Positions 8,388 through 15,777 of a stretch of DNA of 38,086 nt are shown here, piece by piece. The position numbers and the translations under genes were made by a program. Source of the stretch: a virus; the IMG/VR virus record IMGVR_UViG_3300022227_000010, positions 1-38,086 of that record; one strand, 5' to 3'. How positions within the stretch are numbered: position 1 is the first letter of the stretch; each line of letters opens with the position of its first letter. The notes below the pieces were generated by a model, which saw only the letters and a list, made by a program, of their open reading frames with translations, had not been told where the DNA came from and did not search any database.

Positions 8388-9002
8388 TTATTTAGAAGTA
8401 CTCAGTTTAACATCCACTTTCCCATGTTTGGCTACTGATCCGACCGTTTTTGAACCCGTGCGTATAGCCATAGCCAGATTTTTAGCAATCTCATTGTTAA
8501 TGGTATCCCAAACATACTTGTGTATAGATAGGGGCAATGGATGACTTGGAAGTGTAATAACACGGGGATTTTTGCGTTTTGGGTTCGCATTTGCTTTAAC
8601 CAAATGGGAGTCAATCGTGAATTCTATTTCTACCCCAAGTTCGTTAGCTTTTGTCACTTGTAAGCTGTTAAGGAGTGTCCCTGTGAGTGAAAGATTCGGT
8701 TTATTTGACTTATAGTGTTGCGGCCCTCTACCATTCGTATTGACTGTTCCGGCCGCTTTCCTTTTGGCATATGCCGGGGTGTACTTTGCGAATGGCTTAT
8801 TAAATACATCATTCCCGCCTTTTCTAATGTGGCCACGCACCAAATCGGCTACCTTGTCACCCAAATCCCGCATAAAATTGGCTGGGAACTCACTTAAACG
8901 GCTTGGATCTACAGTAATCCCGGCTATTTTGATCGTAAATGGTCTAAAATTTTCAAATGCCACTATTTTCCCTTCTTTCGTAATAAGTTTGTAAGGTTTC
9001 AA
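8388..9002 (-). CDS. Probable head-tail connection or virion morphogenesis protein
   Basis: The product has 204 residues. The region KVADLVRGHIRKGGNDVFNKPFAKYTPAYAKRKAAG followed by NLSLTGTLLNSLQV resembles the pattern of phage virion-morphogenesis and HK97 gp10-like proteins (helical N-terminus, then 'LxxTGxLxxSxxV'). It overlaps the minor head gene by 50 bp and lies just before the scaffold, so it belongs to the head-neck module. I give a role by context only; family membership should be tested by profile search. Confidence 0.55.
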   Translation of the reverse strand: MKPYKLITKEGKIVAFENFRPFTIKIAGITVDPSRLSEFPANFMRDLGDKVADLVRGHIRKGGNDVFNKPFAKYTPAYAKRKAAGTVNTNGRGPQHYKSNKPNLSLTGTLLNSLQVTKANELGVEIEFTIDSHLVKANANPKRKNPRVITLPSHPLPLSIHKYVWDTINNEIAKNLAMAIRTGSKTVGSVAKHGKVDVKLSTSK

Positions 9003-9765
9003 CCCTGTTCGGCCATTTCTTATGCCGTTTTAACTCGCCTACCCTATTATTTGCCTTATCTGTTTTCGCTTGGTGTTTAGAAAACTCAGTTACTGATGTC
9101 CAGCGATGCCGACAATTGAACCCCCCGCCATCAGACATCGATCCGGGGAATAAATTATCAATATCACCCAGTTCCACATTTCCGGCGGCCAACATTTCAA
9201 GGCATATGGGCCTTGTTCTCTCATCTAATGGCCCCAGATAGTGATATTTCTTGTCAGAAGGGTCAGATTCACTCATTTTAAGGGTTACCGACCGGGAATA
9301 GTTGGACAAAGAGGTGTTTATGTGGGCAACAATCTCTCTTTGGGAGTAAACACCCGATTGATATAATTCATACGCCATTTGTTTCCTTGAAGACCCCCTC
9401 AATACATGACCCATCAGTCTGCGGCGGGTTTCTTGTACAATTCCACGGCTATATGCAATAAAGCTGGCTCTTTCTGTTCTTTCAAGCGCCGATAGGAATT
9501 TGGGGTTCATTTTTCCCGTCATTTCCATACTCCCAAGCACTTTAGGGTATGCTCCCATCAATTCTTCCACAGCCGCACCCACCATAGCACCCTTAAACAT
9601 CACTTGCTCCAGATTTACTTGAGACAATATCTCAATAACTTCTTCTTTCCCATATCCTTTTTTAAATAGATCTAAAACATGGTCAATTAACTGATCAATT
9701 GAGATCCCAATTGCATTTGCGTAGTTCTGCGATGCATTTAGGACAATGTCTTCAACTTTATTCAC
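8953..9765 (-). CDS. Minor head protein (Mu F / SPP1 gp7-like)
   Basis: The 270-residue product has a helical N-terminal two thirds and a C-terminal motif, YHYLGPLDERTRPICLEM, then DIDNLFPGSMSDGGGFNCRHRWTSV. The 'xGPxDxxTRpxC ... gGGFNCRHrw' signature is the conserved core of phage head morphogenesis proteins of the Mu gpF/SPP1 gp7 group. These proteins are carried into the capsid with the portal. The gene overlaps the portal gene by 8 bp, the usual order portal then minor head. Cys and His in the motif may bind metal. Confidence 0.88.
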   Translation of the reverse strand: MNKVEDIVLNASQNYANAIGISIDQLIDHVLDLFKKGYGKEEVIEILSQVNLEQVMFKGAMVGAAVEELMGAYPKVLGSMEMTGKMNPKFLSALERTERASFIAYSRGIVQETRRRLMGHVLRGSSRKQMAYELYQSGVYSQREIVAHINTSLSNYSRSVTLKMSESDPSDKKYHYLGPLDERTRPICLEMLAAGNVELGDIDNLFPGSMSDGGGFNCRHRWTSVTEFSKHQAKTDKANNRVGELKRHKKWPNRVETLQTYYERRENSGI

Positions 9766-11125
9766 CTACTGGAGCCGCGAGTTGTGCCAATAGAGGATTT
9801 TCTTCTTCAGCTACTGGCCCAGCGGCATCATTGGCGGCTTCAGCCATTTTAGCTTCAATCCTCTCATCTGGATAATCGTTACCATAGGTTTCTTTAAACC
9901 AATCTTTCTTGGTGGCCAGACCGTTATCCCATTTAAACAGCCAATCCTCGCGGCGTTCAGTTGGACTCATATAAATATCCGGCTCAATAAAATCAACTGA
10001 CATACCCTCAGAAAGAGAAACCCCCGCTTTGACTTCTAAAACACGGCGATCTACTTCATACCTATCATGCTCAAACGGCCGCCATACCATTTCCTTGGCG
10101 GCTTCCTTGTCTTCTTGGGTTGAGATCTCTTGAACCCGTAAACTTTCCCCAGATGGTGAGTTTCCTTTTTCATCATTCCATCTTAAACGAATATTATTGT
10201 TATGCATTGCTTGGGTTACCATCCATTTGGATGCTTCGATCAATTCTGTCAATGAAACATTCGGCCCCAGACTCCCCATAGTAGCAGACTCTGGCAATAC
10301 AAGTATTTTATCCGGCCCAACAGAAATAAGTTCATCTGAATCAACACCCGTCACATATCTAATGCCAATTGCACCAAACCGAAGTGCTAAACTCAGTTCA
10401 GTTAAGGCTAAATCTAATTGTTGATTGGCATTGACTATATCCATAGCGCCAGTACCACCACCCCAATCCCGTAATGGCTGATAACGATGCGCCCAAGTCA
10501 CCGGGATCATGTCACCGTAGGGATTCTGCATTTTGGGATTGTTATTTGGCGCATATATGCTCCCATCACGGTCAAAAGAAAAATGAAGTCCAGGTTTCCC
10601 GCCAGATCCTTCTGTCCAAACCACATAACGATGGTTTTTCGCATCTGCACGGCTGGATCCTTGGGTTTCGGTCTGATATACAACCCCAAACGGCTTATCA
10701 CTTCCGGGAAGAAATAACGGTTCGTAAAAAAGCAATAAATTATGCTCAAGTTTCTTCTTATCATCATTATAAGATGTAATCAGTCCTACCGTCCCCAGTA
10801 AAAATACCATCTGTTCTAAAAGGCGCATCTTTCGCCATAGATCCCCGCTCATATCTGTATATTTTGGATCCGCATCATAATTTGGCATCTTGCGGTATAC
10901 TTGACAGGCCGCCGATACAACCCTACGGGTTAATCCGCTGGTAAATATGGGAACTTGGGACAATGAATCCCCCCGGAAGTATTCTTTTATGTATTGGTCT
11001 GTGGAAGTATGCTCCCAGTAATCGAGTGCCTTCTCCCGTTCTCTATTTGCATCCAGTTCGGATTGCAAAATCGCATCCATTGCGGTGCTTTGTACAATTT
11101 CAAGTGATTGGTCTGGTATTAACAT
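9758..11125 (-). CDS. Portal protein
   Basis: The 455-residue product directly follows the large terminase, has typical portal length, and starts with a helical region (LDANREREKALDYWEHTSTDQYIKEYF). The middle contains portal-like segments such as PVTWAHRYQPLRDWGGGTGAMDIVNANQQLDLALTELSLALRF (wing/stem) and a crown-like acidic Ala-rich C-terminus (AEAANDAAGPVAEEENPLLAQL). The dodecameric ring would sit at one capsid vertex, dock the terminase and later the neck. Identity rests on position between terminase and minor head, length and general sequence pattern rather than a short diagnostic motif. Confidence 0.85.
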   Translation of the reverse strand: MLIPDQSLEIVQSTAMDAILQSELDANREREKALDYWEHTSTDQYIKEYFRGDSLSQVPIFTSGLTRRVVSAACQVYRKMPNYDADPKYTDMSGDLWRKMRLLEQMVFLLGTVGLITSYNDDKKKLEHNLLLFYEPLFLPGSDKPFGVVYQTETQGSSRADAKNHRYVVWTEGSGGKPGLHFSFDRDGSIYAPNNNPKMQNPYGDMIPVTWAHRYQPLRDWGGGTGAMDIVNANQQLDLALTELSLALRFGAIGIRYVTGVDSDELISVGPDKILVLPESATMGSLGPNVSLTELIEASKWMVTQAMHNNNIRLRWNDEKGNSPSGESLRVQEISTQEDKEAAKEMVWRPFEHDRYEVDRRVLEVKAGVSLSEGMSVDFIEPDIYMSPTERREDWLFKWDNGLATKKDWFKETYGNDYPDERIEAKMAEAANDAAGPVAEEENPLLAQLAAPVGE

Positions 11126-11134
11126 AGGTTTCCT

Positions 11135-12058
11135 CTAAAAGTCGAATAAAAATGCTTTCTTACGCTTAATTGGAAAGTAATTGATAAAGAAATAGCGCAT
11201 TTCATCGTTCCCATGCTCGTAAAAGCCATCTTTTAGCGGTTCTTCCTTCAATATTCTCTGATCTTTCCTTTCGGGGTAACGATAGTTCTCAAAATCTTGT
11301 ATATGGCCAGTACACTTGTCTGAAACGAAGAATCTGACCGTTCCATCTGCGGATTTAATAAAGTTTCTAACATGGTTCACGCCATTGACGATACTTCTGG
11401 AATGTTTATCCTTTTTAAAATTGATACGCATCCCGGCTTTAGCAAATTGCTGAATATCCGTTTCCCCACTCTGTGATTGTCTTTGTCCACCAGCCGGATC
11501 TCCCACAAAACGATCAACACCCCTAACACCATACGGCTTTGCCTTCATCATCTTAATAAGATCAGTCGTTGTCACTTCTGTTTCGTGACTGATTTCGTCA
11601 ATGAGATATATGACTTCTTGTCCGTTGACGGTGTCGATCTGGTAATATCCCACGCTTGGCTGGCGATAACCGAAGTCCACACTTGCCCACAATGGTAACT
11701 CTGGGTTGTATTTGAGGTCTGACCGTACATTACTTTCTCTGGAGAAGTCACCGTAGACTTTCCCGGCATACGAGACAAACGATGCGCCGAATTCCTGTTC
11801 AAAAGTTTCTTTAGTAAGCGTTTTTTTAAGTTCTTCAATATCATCTTTAAAATAAGGCGACTCCCAAGATGGAAACTGCCAAGATTCCCACTCCTTATAC
11901 GAAGTATCTTGACCTCTTTGGTATAAATCGTGAAAATGGTTACCAAACCCTTCGGGGGTACTCACAAATGCCGCCCATCCCTTACGATCTGCCAGCGTTG
12001 GTCGAAGGTACTGCTCCCAAGTCCTCTGCGGGATCTTGGATGCTTCATCTATAATCAT
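11135..12058 (-). CDS. terL: Large terminase, C-terminal part (Walker B and nuclease)
   Basis: The frame is read from ATG 12058 (MIIDEASKIPQRTW), where IIDEA is the Walker B box, followed by the coupling motif (AAFVSTPEGFGNHFHDLY) and the RNase H-like nuclease (WASVDFGYRQPSVG with the first catalytic Asp, VGDPAGG, and GNDEMRYFF near the end). No ribosome-binding site precedes ATG 12058 and the frame is open upstream through GLDY to the 30-nt insert, so independent initiation is unlikely. Joined to the N-terminal part it gives about 438 residues, a normal TerL length, reading ...LIGEG-LDYMIIDEAS. The enzyme pumps DNA into the procapsid and cuts concatemers. Confidence 0.9.
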   Translation of the reverse strand: MIIDEASKIPQRTWEQYLRPTLADRKGWAAFVSTPEGFGNHFHDLYQRGQDTSYKEWESWQFPSWESPYFKDDIEELKKTLTKETFEQEFGASFVSYAGKVYGDFSRESNVRSDLKYNPELPLWASVDFGYRQPSVGYYQIDTVNGQEVIYLIDEISHETEVTTTDLIKMMKAKPYGVRGVDRFVGDPAGGQRQSQSGETDIQQFAKAGMRINFKKDKHSRSIVNGVNHVRNFIKSADGTVRFFVSDKCTGHIQDFENYRYPERKDQRILKEEPLKDGFYEHGNDEMRYFFINYFPIKRKKAFLFDF

Positions 12059-12067
12059 GTAATCTAA

Positions 12068-12100
12068 GCCATTTTAATAAGATTGACCTTTCGGTCAACC
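12068..12100 (-). other. In-frame 30-nt insert in terL: candidate translational-bypass element
   Basis: On the minus strand terL reads GGG GAA GGT, then TGA (12097-12095), then CCG AAA GGT CAA TCT TAT TAA AAT, then GGC TTA GAT TAC ATG. The hairpin TTGACC-GAAA-GGTCAA (12098-12083) starts in the last base of GGT and buries the TGA in its stem. Deleting the 27 nt between GGT (12100-12098) and GGC (12070-12068) plus one glycine codon restores the TerL consensus GEGLDYMIIDEA. GGT and GGC are read by the same tRNA-Gly(GCC). T4 gene 60 bypass likewise uses matched Gly codons, a stop right after the take-off codon and a tetraloop hairpin. Alternatives are a disabling insertion, a split gene, or an assembly error. 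Confidence 0.7.
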
Positions 12101-12481
12101 TTCCCCTATTAATTGATCGGTATTTTCCGCTGACTTAACCCAGAGTTCAGAATTAAGTCCCGCTACCTTAACATAAAACAGTTGACCGCCAATCTGCTTC
12201 TTCGCCGCCATAGGAACCTTCATCTTGATGAATAATTCCTCTTTGACGATTCGGGTAATCTTATCTGCCAAGTCATATGTCTTGGAAACCACCCATCCGC
12301 GTGTATTGGGTGTAAGCAAATAAGGCATGACCTCATATGCTGCACAGAAACTTTTTCCAGAACGGCGGCCCATATTTAAAACACGCCACCTTTTGGTACT
12401 ATCGTGAAACTTCCGCTGGTTCTCCGTTGGTTTGTATCCCAACTTCTCCCAGAGTTTCTCCTTGTTCAGTATCTTCTTCAA
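12095..12481 (-). CDS. terL: Large terminase, N-terminal part (Walker A ATPase)
   Basis: The 128-residue frame contains a TerL adenine-binding/Q-like region (KPTENQRKFHDS), the Walker A box (NMGRRSGKSFCAAYEV, about residues 37-51) and ends at ...NTDQLIGEG followed by TGA. In intact TerL proteins this sequence runs straight on into the Walker B box, which here begins 36 nt further on in the same frame. It overlaps the small terminase by 83 bp. On its own this half lacks Walker B, coupling motif and nuclease and could not be an active motor. Confidence 0.9.
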   Translation of the reverse strand: MKKILNKEKLWEKLGYKPTENQRKFHDSTKRWRVLNMGRRSGKSFCAAYEVMPYLLTPNTRGWVVSKTYDLADKITRIVKEELFIKMKVPMAAKKQIGGQLFYVKVAGLNSELWVKSAENTDQLIGEG

Positions 12482-12941
12482 TTAACTTTACCTCTTCCCC
12501 CTCAATTAACATCGGGTCATCAATGTACCCGACTTCCTTTAACAGATCAGTCATTGCATGATTGTGATCAACTTCCTGTTTGTCCACTTGGCCTAATATC
12601 TGTTTCCCCAGCCAAACCAACATCGTGTTTGATCCATTCATGGCCGCATCAAGCTGTTTTCTCCGTAAAGAAAACTTCATATCTTGATGGCCTTGTTCAA
12701 TCTCTTCTGTGAAATACTTTCGTATCGATTCTCTCGATACACCATAAAAATTGGCAATCTCGATCTGGGTTGCCCCAAATGCGGCTAATCTGCGAACCTC
12801 ATCACGGTCAATCAACTCATCGATAGTCCGCTTACCAGCGCCATTTGGTCGAACTCCCTTTTGCCATAAAGGCTTTAGGTTTTTCTGGCGTTGAGCCAGT
12901 TGGGTTGGGTTTGAATTCTTATATTGAATCTTCTGGGCCAT
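12399..12941 (-). CDS. terS: Small terminase subunit
   Basis: The 180-residue product lies immediately upstream of terL. A helix-turn-helix region sits at about residues 50-75 (LAAFGATQIEIANFYGVSRESIRKYF), followed by an oligomerisation region (MKFSLRRKQLDAAMNGSNTMLVWLGKQILGQ) and an acidic C-terminal tail (LIEGEEVKLIEEDTEQGETLGEVG). This is the standard layout of small terminases, which recognise the packaging site and deliver DNA to TerL. The 'fslrrkqldaAmnGsntMLvWLGKq.LGQ' segment is characteristic of one family of phage TerS proteins. Confidence 0.9.
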   Translation of the reverse strand: MAQKIQYKNSNPTQLAQRQKNLKPLWQKGVRPNGAGKRTIDELIDRDEVRRLAAFGATQIEIANFYGVSRESIRKYFTEEIEQGHQDMKFSLRRKQLDAAMNGSNTMLVWLGKQILGQVDKQEVDHNHAMTDLLKEVGYIDDPMLIEGEEVKLIEEDTEQGETLGEVGIQTNGEPAEVSR

Positions 12942-12989
12942 TAAAACTCCCTATTTCTACTTATATGCTGAATAGTCTACATGGGTCTG

Positions 12990-13757
12990 TTAAATACCAC
13001 AATATCCCTCTTCACACATGAATAATTCTTCTTGATCTTCCTGTAAATAGACAAATTCAATCGGGACTAATGTCCTATGTAAATAAAGTTTATCACCCAA
13101 TCCCCTGTTTGACGAATCACGAATGACACGATCTACTTTTATGACCTTCTCCCACTCGTCTGGATAATCCCGCTTAATTTCTTTCCAATTACTATTATTG
13201 TGGAATGGGCAGAAGGTACATGATGACTTTTTAACATTGTGAAATCCATGTTTTTCAAGAAATCTTACGCCGTGACCCCTCGTAATTCTCTGTTCAATTA
13301 ATGGGTACTTATAATCGATATTGTAAAGTTGTGACTCTTTCATCCGTTGGATCTCATCCAAAGATATCCCAAGCCACATTTCAGTTGGTTTCATCCGTTG
13401 ATATCTCTTTAATCCATGAAGCCTTCTAACTTCTTTTACAACTACATCAATTTTATATTCTTTCGTACATTGTCTCATTACCATCCCTTGAGATTCTGTA
13501 AACGCCGGAATACTCGCCAATCTTTCACCCTTGTTATTAATTATATGATCATATAGTGACTTTCTTTTCTTAATAAGCGGGATCCCATTGTTATTTTCTC
13601 TCCATGTATTGAGAGAATCCCACAGTTCATAGGTGTCTGGTAATTCAGCGCCGGGATCAGCAAATATAGCATAGTCGGCTCGATCTATTTGACCAAGTGA
13701 CGACATGAGATACATCGCAGTTGATTGTATCCCTAATCCGAGTGAAATAATCTTCAT
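12990..13757 (-). CDS. PAPS-reductase / adenine nucleotide alpha-hydrolase-like protein
   Basis: The 255-residue product starts with a modified PP-loop (MKIISLGLGIQSTAMYLMSS), as in ATP-pyrophosphatase enzymes, followed by AIFADPGAELPDTY, a conserved RQCTKEYKI segment, GISLDEIQRMKES, YPLIEQRITR and a cysteine pair in SSCTFCPFHNNSNW. This is a widespread phage family usually named phosphoadenosine phosphosulfate reductase, though assimilatory sulfate reduction is not shown for it. Adenylation of a substrate followed by sulfur or amine transfer, for example to nucleic acid, is the chemistry the fold suggests. It is co-oriented with terminase and follows the helix-turn-helix gene by 9 bp. Confidence 0.85.
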   Translation of the reverse strand: MKIISLGLGIQSTAMYLMSSLGQIDRADYAIFADPGAELPDTYELWDSLNTWRENNNGIPLIKKRKSLYDHIINNKGERLASIPAFTESQGMVMRQCTKEYKIDVVVKEVRRLHGLKRYQRMKPTEMWLGISLDEIQRMKESQLYNIDYKYPLIEQRITRGHGVRFLEKHGFHNVKKSSCTFCPFHNNSNWKEIKRDYPDEWEKVIKVDRVIRDSSNRGLGDKLYLHRTLVPIEFVYLQEDQEELFMCEEGYCGI

Positions 13758-13766
13758 GGGTCTGAT

Positions 13767-14072
13767 TTAGATGCTTGGCTTCTTACCCATTGCTCTGCGC
13801 CAGTAGGTCTTTGTGGATGATGGATGCAGACCTAAAATGTCTGCTATACGATAGAAAGACATCCCTCTAAGCTTCATTATAACAACATCCGATTCACGCT
13901 TGGAAAGTCGTGCGGCCCACCTTCTACCCGCATTGAAGAAGTTCTCGTACTCATCGTCGAATAACAGGCCGTTAATGAGCGCTCTGGTCTTGTTGTGGAA
14001 CCCCCCAGCTAAGTCTATGGCATCAACTAATCGCTGGCCGTCCTCATCTGATAGATAATCGATATTTGACAT
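13767..14072 (-). CDS. Helix-turn-helix protein, sigma-70 region 4-like
   Basis: The 101-residue product has a C-terminal helix-turn-helix (about residues 55-95: RLSKRESDVVIMKLRGMSFYRIADILGLHPSSTKTYWRRAMGK) of the sigma-70 region 4 / LuxR type. It is the first gene of the minus-strand late block and follows a 350-bp regulatory gap. A transcription factor for late genes is the natural inference, comparable with small sigma-like late regulators of other phages. No effector or dimerisation domain is apparent. GGGGG lies 6 bases before the ATG. Confidence 0.75.
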   Translation of the reverse strand: MSNIDYLSDEDGQRLVDAIDLAGGFHNKTRALINGLLFDDEYENFFNAGRRWAARLSKRESDVVIMKLRGMSFYRIADILGLHPSSTKTYWRRAMGKKPSI

Positions 14073-14424
14073 ATACCCCCGAATTTGAGGAAAAATTTAT
14101 GTGCCACTCCGTGCAACCCCATACTTAGGCTCTTGGTATACCGGGATTAACATTTGTTTACATTCCATAAGTTACAATAGGGAAGGGAAGGGGGCAAGAG
14201 GGTTATTATACATAATGTTTATTATACATCATTATGGCCCCCTTCCCTTCCAGTACATTTTAGCGGGCATCCTTTAACGCTTGCAGCTTGTGAGATTTCA
14301 TGTAACCCCGCCCTCTTTTCATCGAACGCGCGCAATCAATATATATCAAATTAAAAGGCTTGCAAACATACGCCGCCGCCGTTACCTTCCCATTGTTAAC
14401 ACTAACTAACAAAAGGGAAACACA
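14073..14424. promoter_or_regulatory. Divergent intergenic region (352 bp)
   Basis: No gene is seen here. The region separates the minus-strand late block from a plus-strand cassette and must carry promoters for both, although I cannot place -35/-10 boxes with confidence. Its centre is a long inverted repeat (described separately). Downstream of that it carries GC-rich words (cgaacgcgcgc, cgccgccgccg) like those of the plus-strand cassette. The plus-strand gene begins after AAAGGGAAACACA. Confidence 0.6.
14180..14251. repeat. 15-bp inverted repeat with G-quadruplex motif and internal direct repeats
   Basis: GGAAGGGAAGGGGGC (14181-14195) is a perfect inverted match of GCCCCCTTCCCTTCC (14237-14251), with 41 bp between. 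The 41 bp hold two direct copies of TTATTATACAT (14203-14213 and 14219-14229, 16 bp apart). The plus strand also carries four G-runs, GGG-AA-GGG-AA-GGGGG-CAAGA-GGG (14180-14202), a canonical quadruplex motif. Candidate roles are replication origin, operator, or bidirectional terminator. Confidence 0.85.
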
Positions 14425-14679
14425 ATGAAACAAATACCAGGGATAACAAAAAAGAAAATAAATGACCTACTGACAACGGCCGCGGCTCTCACCATTTCGG
14501 CCATGACCGGATCCGGCGCTGTTTTTGGTTATGTAGTACTCACACAAGGCCCGCGCCTAAACACAACGGCGGGCAATGTAGCCGCCGCGCTGGTGGCAAT
14601 TGTAGCAATGGCCGCGCTGGTGCTGGTGGCAATAGTACAAACCATGATAAACATAAATAAGAAGGGCGGCCAGTCATGA
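14425..14679 (+). CDS. Two-helix membrane protein, 84 aa
   Basis: The product has a short basic start (MKQIPGITKKKINDLL) then two hydrophobic helices, about residues 16-40 (TTAAALTISAMTGSGAVFGYVVLTQ) and 49-73 (NVAAALVAIVAMAALVLVAIVQT), and a basic tail. Small paired-helix membrane proteins of this size can be holins or superinfection-exclusion proteins, but this one is far from the lysis genes. It is the first gene of the GC-rich plus-strand cassette, with a good ribosome-binding site (AAGGGAAA), and its stop overlaps the next start (ATGA). Confidence 0.72.
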   Translation: MKQIPGITKKKINDLLTTAAALTISAMTGSGAVFGYVVLTQGPRLNTTAGNVAAALVAIVAMAALVLVAIVQTMININKKGGQS

Positions 14680-15314
14680 CTATAAAAGAAATACGCGCCG
14701 TTGTTGGTTCTGTCCTATCTAATACCAGTAAAATGCCATGCTCCTCGTTTAATCTAAGTGCAGCGCATTGTATAACGGGCCGCAAATTGGCCAAGGTAAT
14801 AGGTTCAGTATGCGAGGGCTGTTATGCTATGGATGGATTCTATAAAATGTATGGCCATATCGAACGCATGAAACCAAAAACGGCACTCATACAGGGCGCG
14901 CAATGGGTGCGCGCCATGGTGCAATTAATAACAAACCAAAACAAAGGTGACAAGGCTTATTTCCGCTGGCATGACAGCGGAGATCTCCAAAGCCTTAACC
15001 ACCTCATTAAAATAGTCGAAGTTTGCAATTTAACGCCCGGCGTTAAACATTGGCTACCTACCCGCGAATATAAGATTATAAAGGATTATATAAAGGTTCA
15101 TGGCATATTTCCCGGAAATCTTACCGTTCGCCTTTCCGCGCATATGGTAGACCAAGCGCCGCCGCTAATTAAAGGAACGGCGGGAAGCGCTGTAAATGAT
15201 CAAGCGCCGCCGCAAGGCTTACCATGTCCAGCACCTACTCAAAATAATAAATGCATGACTTGCCGCGCGTGTTGGGATAAGGAAACGCCGCTGGTAAGTT
15301 ATACAAAACATTAA
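14676..15314 (+). CDS. Gp88-like cysteine-rich phage protein
   Basis: The 212-residue product matches the pattern of the Gp88 family named after a mycobacteriophage L5 protein: SKMPCSSFNLSAAHCITG, then GSVCEGCYAMDGFY, then FRWHDSGDLQSLNHL and a C-terminal CMTCRACWDKET. Eight or so conserved cysteines (CxxC-type pairs at both ends) suggest a metal or Fe-S site, but the biochemical role of the family is not established. It is translationally coupled to the membrane protein before it. Codon choice is GC-rich compared with the surrounding phage genes, consistent with acquisition as a cassette. Confidence 0.8.
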   Translation: MTIKEIRAVVGSVLSNTSKMPCSSFNLSAAHCITGRKLAKVIGSVCEGCYAMDGFYKMYGHIERMKPKTALIQGAQWVRAMVQLITNQNKGDKAYFRWHDSGDLQSLNHLIKIVEVCNLTPGVKHWLPTREYKIIKDYIKVHGIFPGNLTVRLSAHMVDQAPPLIKGTAGSAVNDQAPPQGLPCPAPTQNNKCMTCRACWDKETPLVSYTKH

Positions 15315-15332
15315 ACAAAGGAAAATAACAAA

Positions 15333-15524
15333 ATGAATATAAGAACAGAAATTAAACAGCAACTTACAAAAGAAGAAAAACAGGATAAAATAGATAAGTT
15401 ACACAATGGAATTAAGGCTTGTCTTAACCACATTAACCACAAAGGCGCGCGGCTCATGTTAATGGAATTTATGCGTGAGTACTTAGAATTGCATGAGTAT
15501 GTAATATGGGAGCGCACTAAGTAA
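15333..15524 (+). CDS. Small helical hypothetical protein, 63 aa
   Basis: The 63-residue product is charged and helical (EIKQQLTKEEKQDKIDKLHNG, then CLNHINHKGARLMLMEFMREYLELHEYVIWERTK). The start is preceded by AAAGGAAAATAACAAA, a good ribosome-binding site. It follows the Gp88-like gene by 18 bp in the same operon. I do not recognise a family. Confidence 0.65.
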   Translation: MNIRTEIKQQLTKEEKQDKIDKLHNGIKACLNHINHKGARLMLMEFMREYLELHEYVIWERTK

Positions 15525-15532
15525 ACAAACCA

Positions 15533-15600
15533 GCCCGCCCGGTGGCGGCCATGGGCCGCGCATATTTCAAGTTATGGCCGGGCGCAATAGTATTTTTAAA
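15533..15600 (+). ncRNA. GC-rich nested stem-loop between cassette genes
   Basis: GCCCGG (15537-15542) pairs with CCGGGC (15578-15583), enclosing a second stem GCGGCC (15545-15550) with GGCCGC (15554-15559). TATTTTT follows at 15591-15597. It could be a partial terminator after the 63-aa gene or a structured leader for the 30-codon gene at 15618. Confidence 0.5.
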
Positions 15601-15617
15601 TAATAAGGTAAACACAT

Positions 15618-15710
15618 ATGAAAAGAGCATTAACAGCACTTTTATACGAGATCTTACGCCGTGTTAACCCCGGTGTGAATCAAGTAATATTAGCTAAGCA
15701 TAAAAAATAA
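15618..15710 (+). CDS. Tiny basic peptide, 30 aa
   Basis: ATG 15618 opens a 30-codon frame (MKRALTALLYEILRRVNPGV...LAKHKK) with a basic, amphipathic composition. AAGGTAAACACAT precedes the start. It is the last gene before two terminators, and a terminator directly after its stop codon supports a real transcript end here. Function unknown. Confidence 0.5.
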   Translation: MKRALTALLYEILRRVNPGVNQVILAKHKK

Positions 15711-15712
15711 AC

Positions 15713-15777
15713 AAGCGCGCCGTAATAGGAGCGCTTTTTTTTGGCCTTTTATGACGGCATAACGGCGCTTTTTTTGG
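15713..15777 (+). terminator. Tandem terminators after plus-strand cassette
   Basis: The first is AAGCGC (15713-15718), a 12-base loop and GCGCTT, followed by a run of eight T ending at 15742. The segment ACGGCGCTTTTTTT (15763-15776) repeats the 3' arm and T-run, and can pair with the upstream AAGCGCGCCGT as an alternative stem. Together they close the plus-strand transcript. Confidence 0.75.

Noticed and set aside
12095-12097. TGA in terL read as a recoded sense codon
   Set aside because: A second in-frame stop (TAA at 12076-12074) follows before the frame resumes, and TGA is used as a normal stop in many other genes of the window, so simple stop recoding cannot restore TerL.
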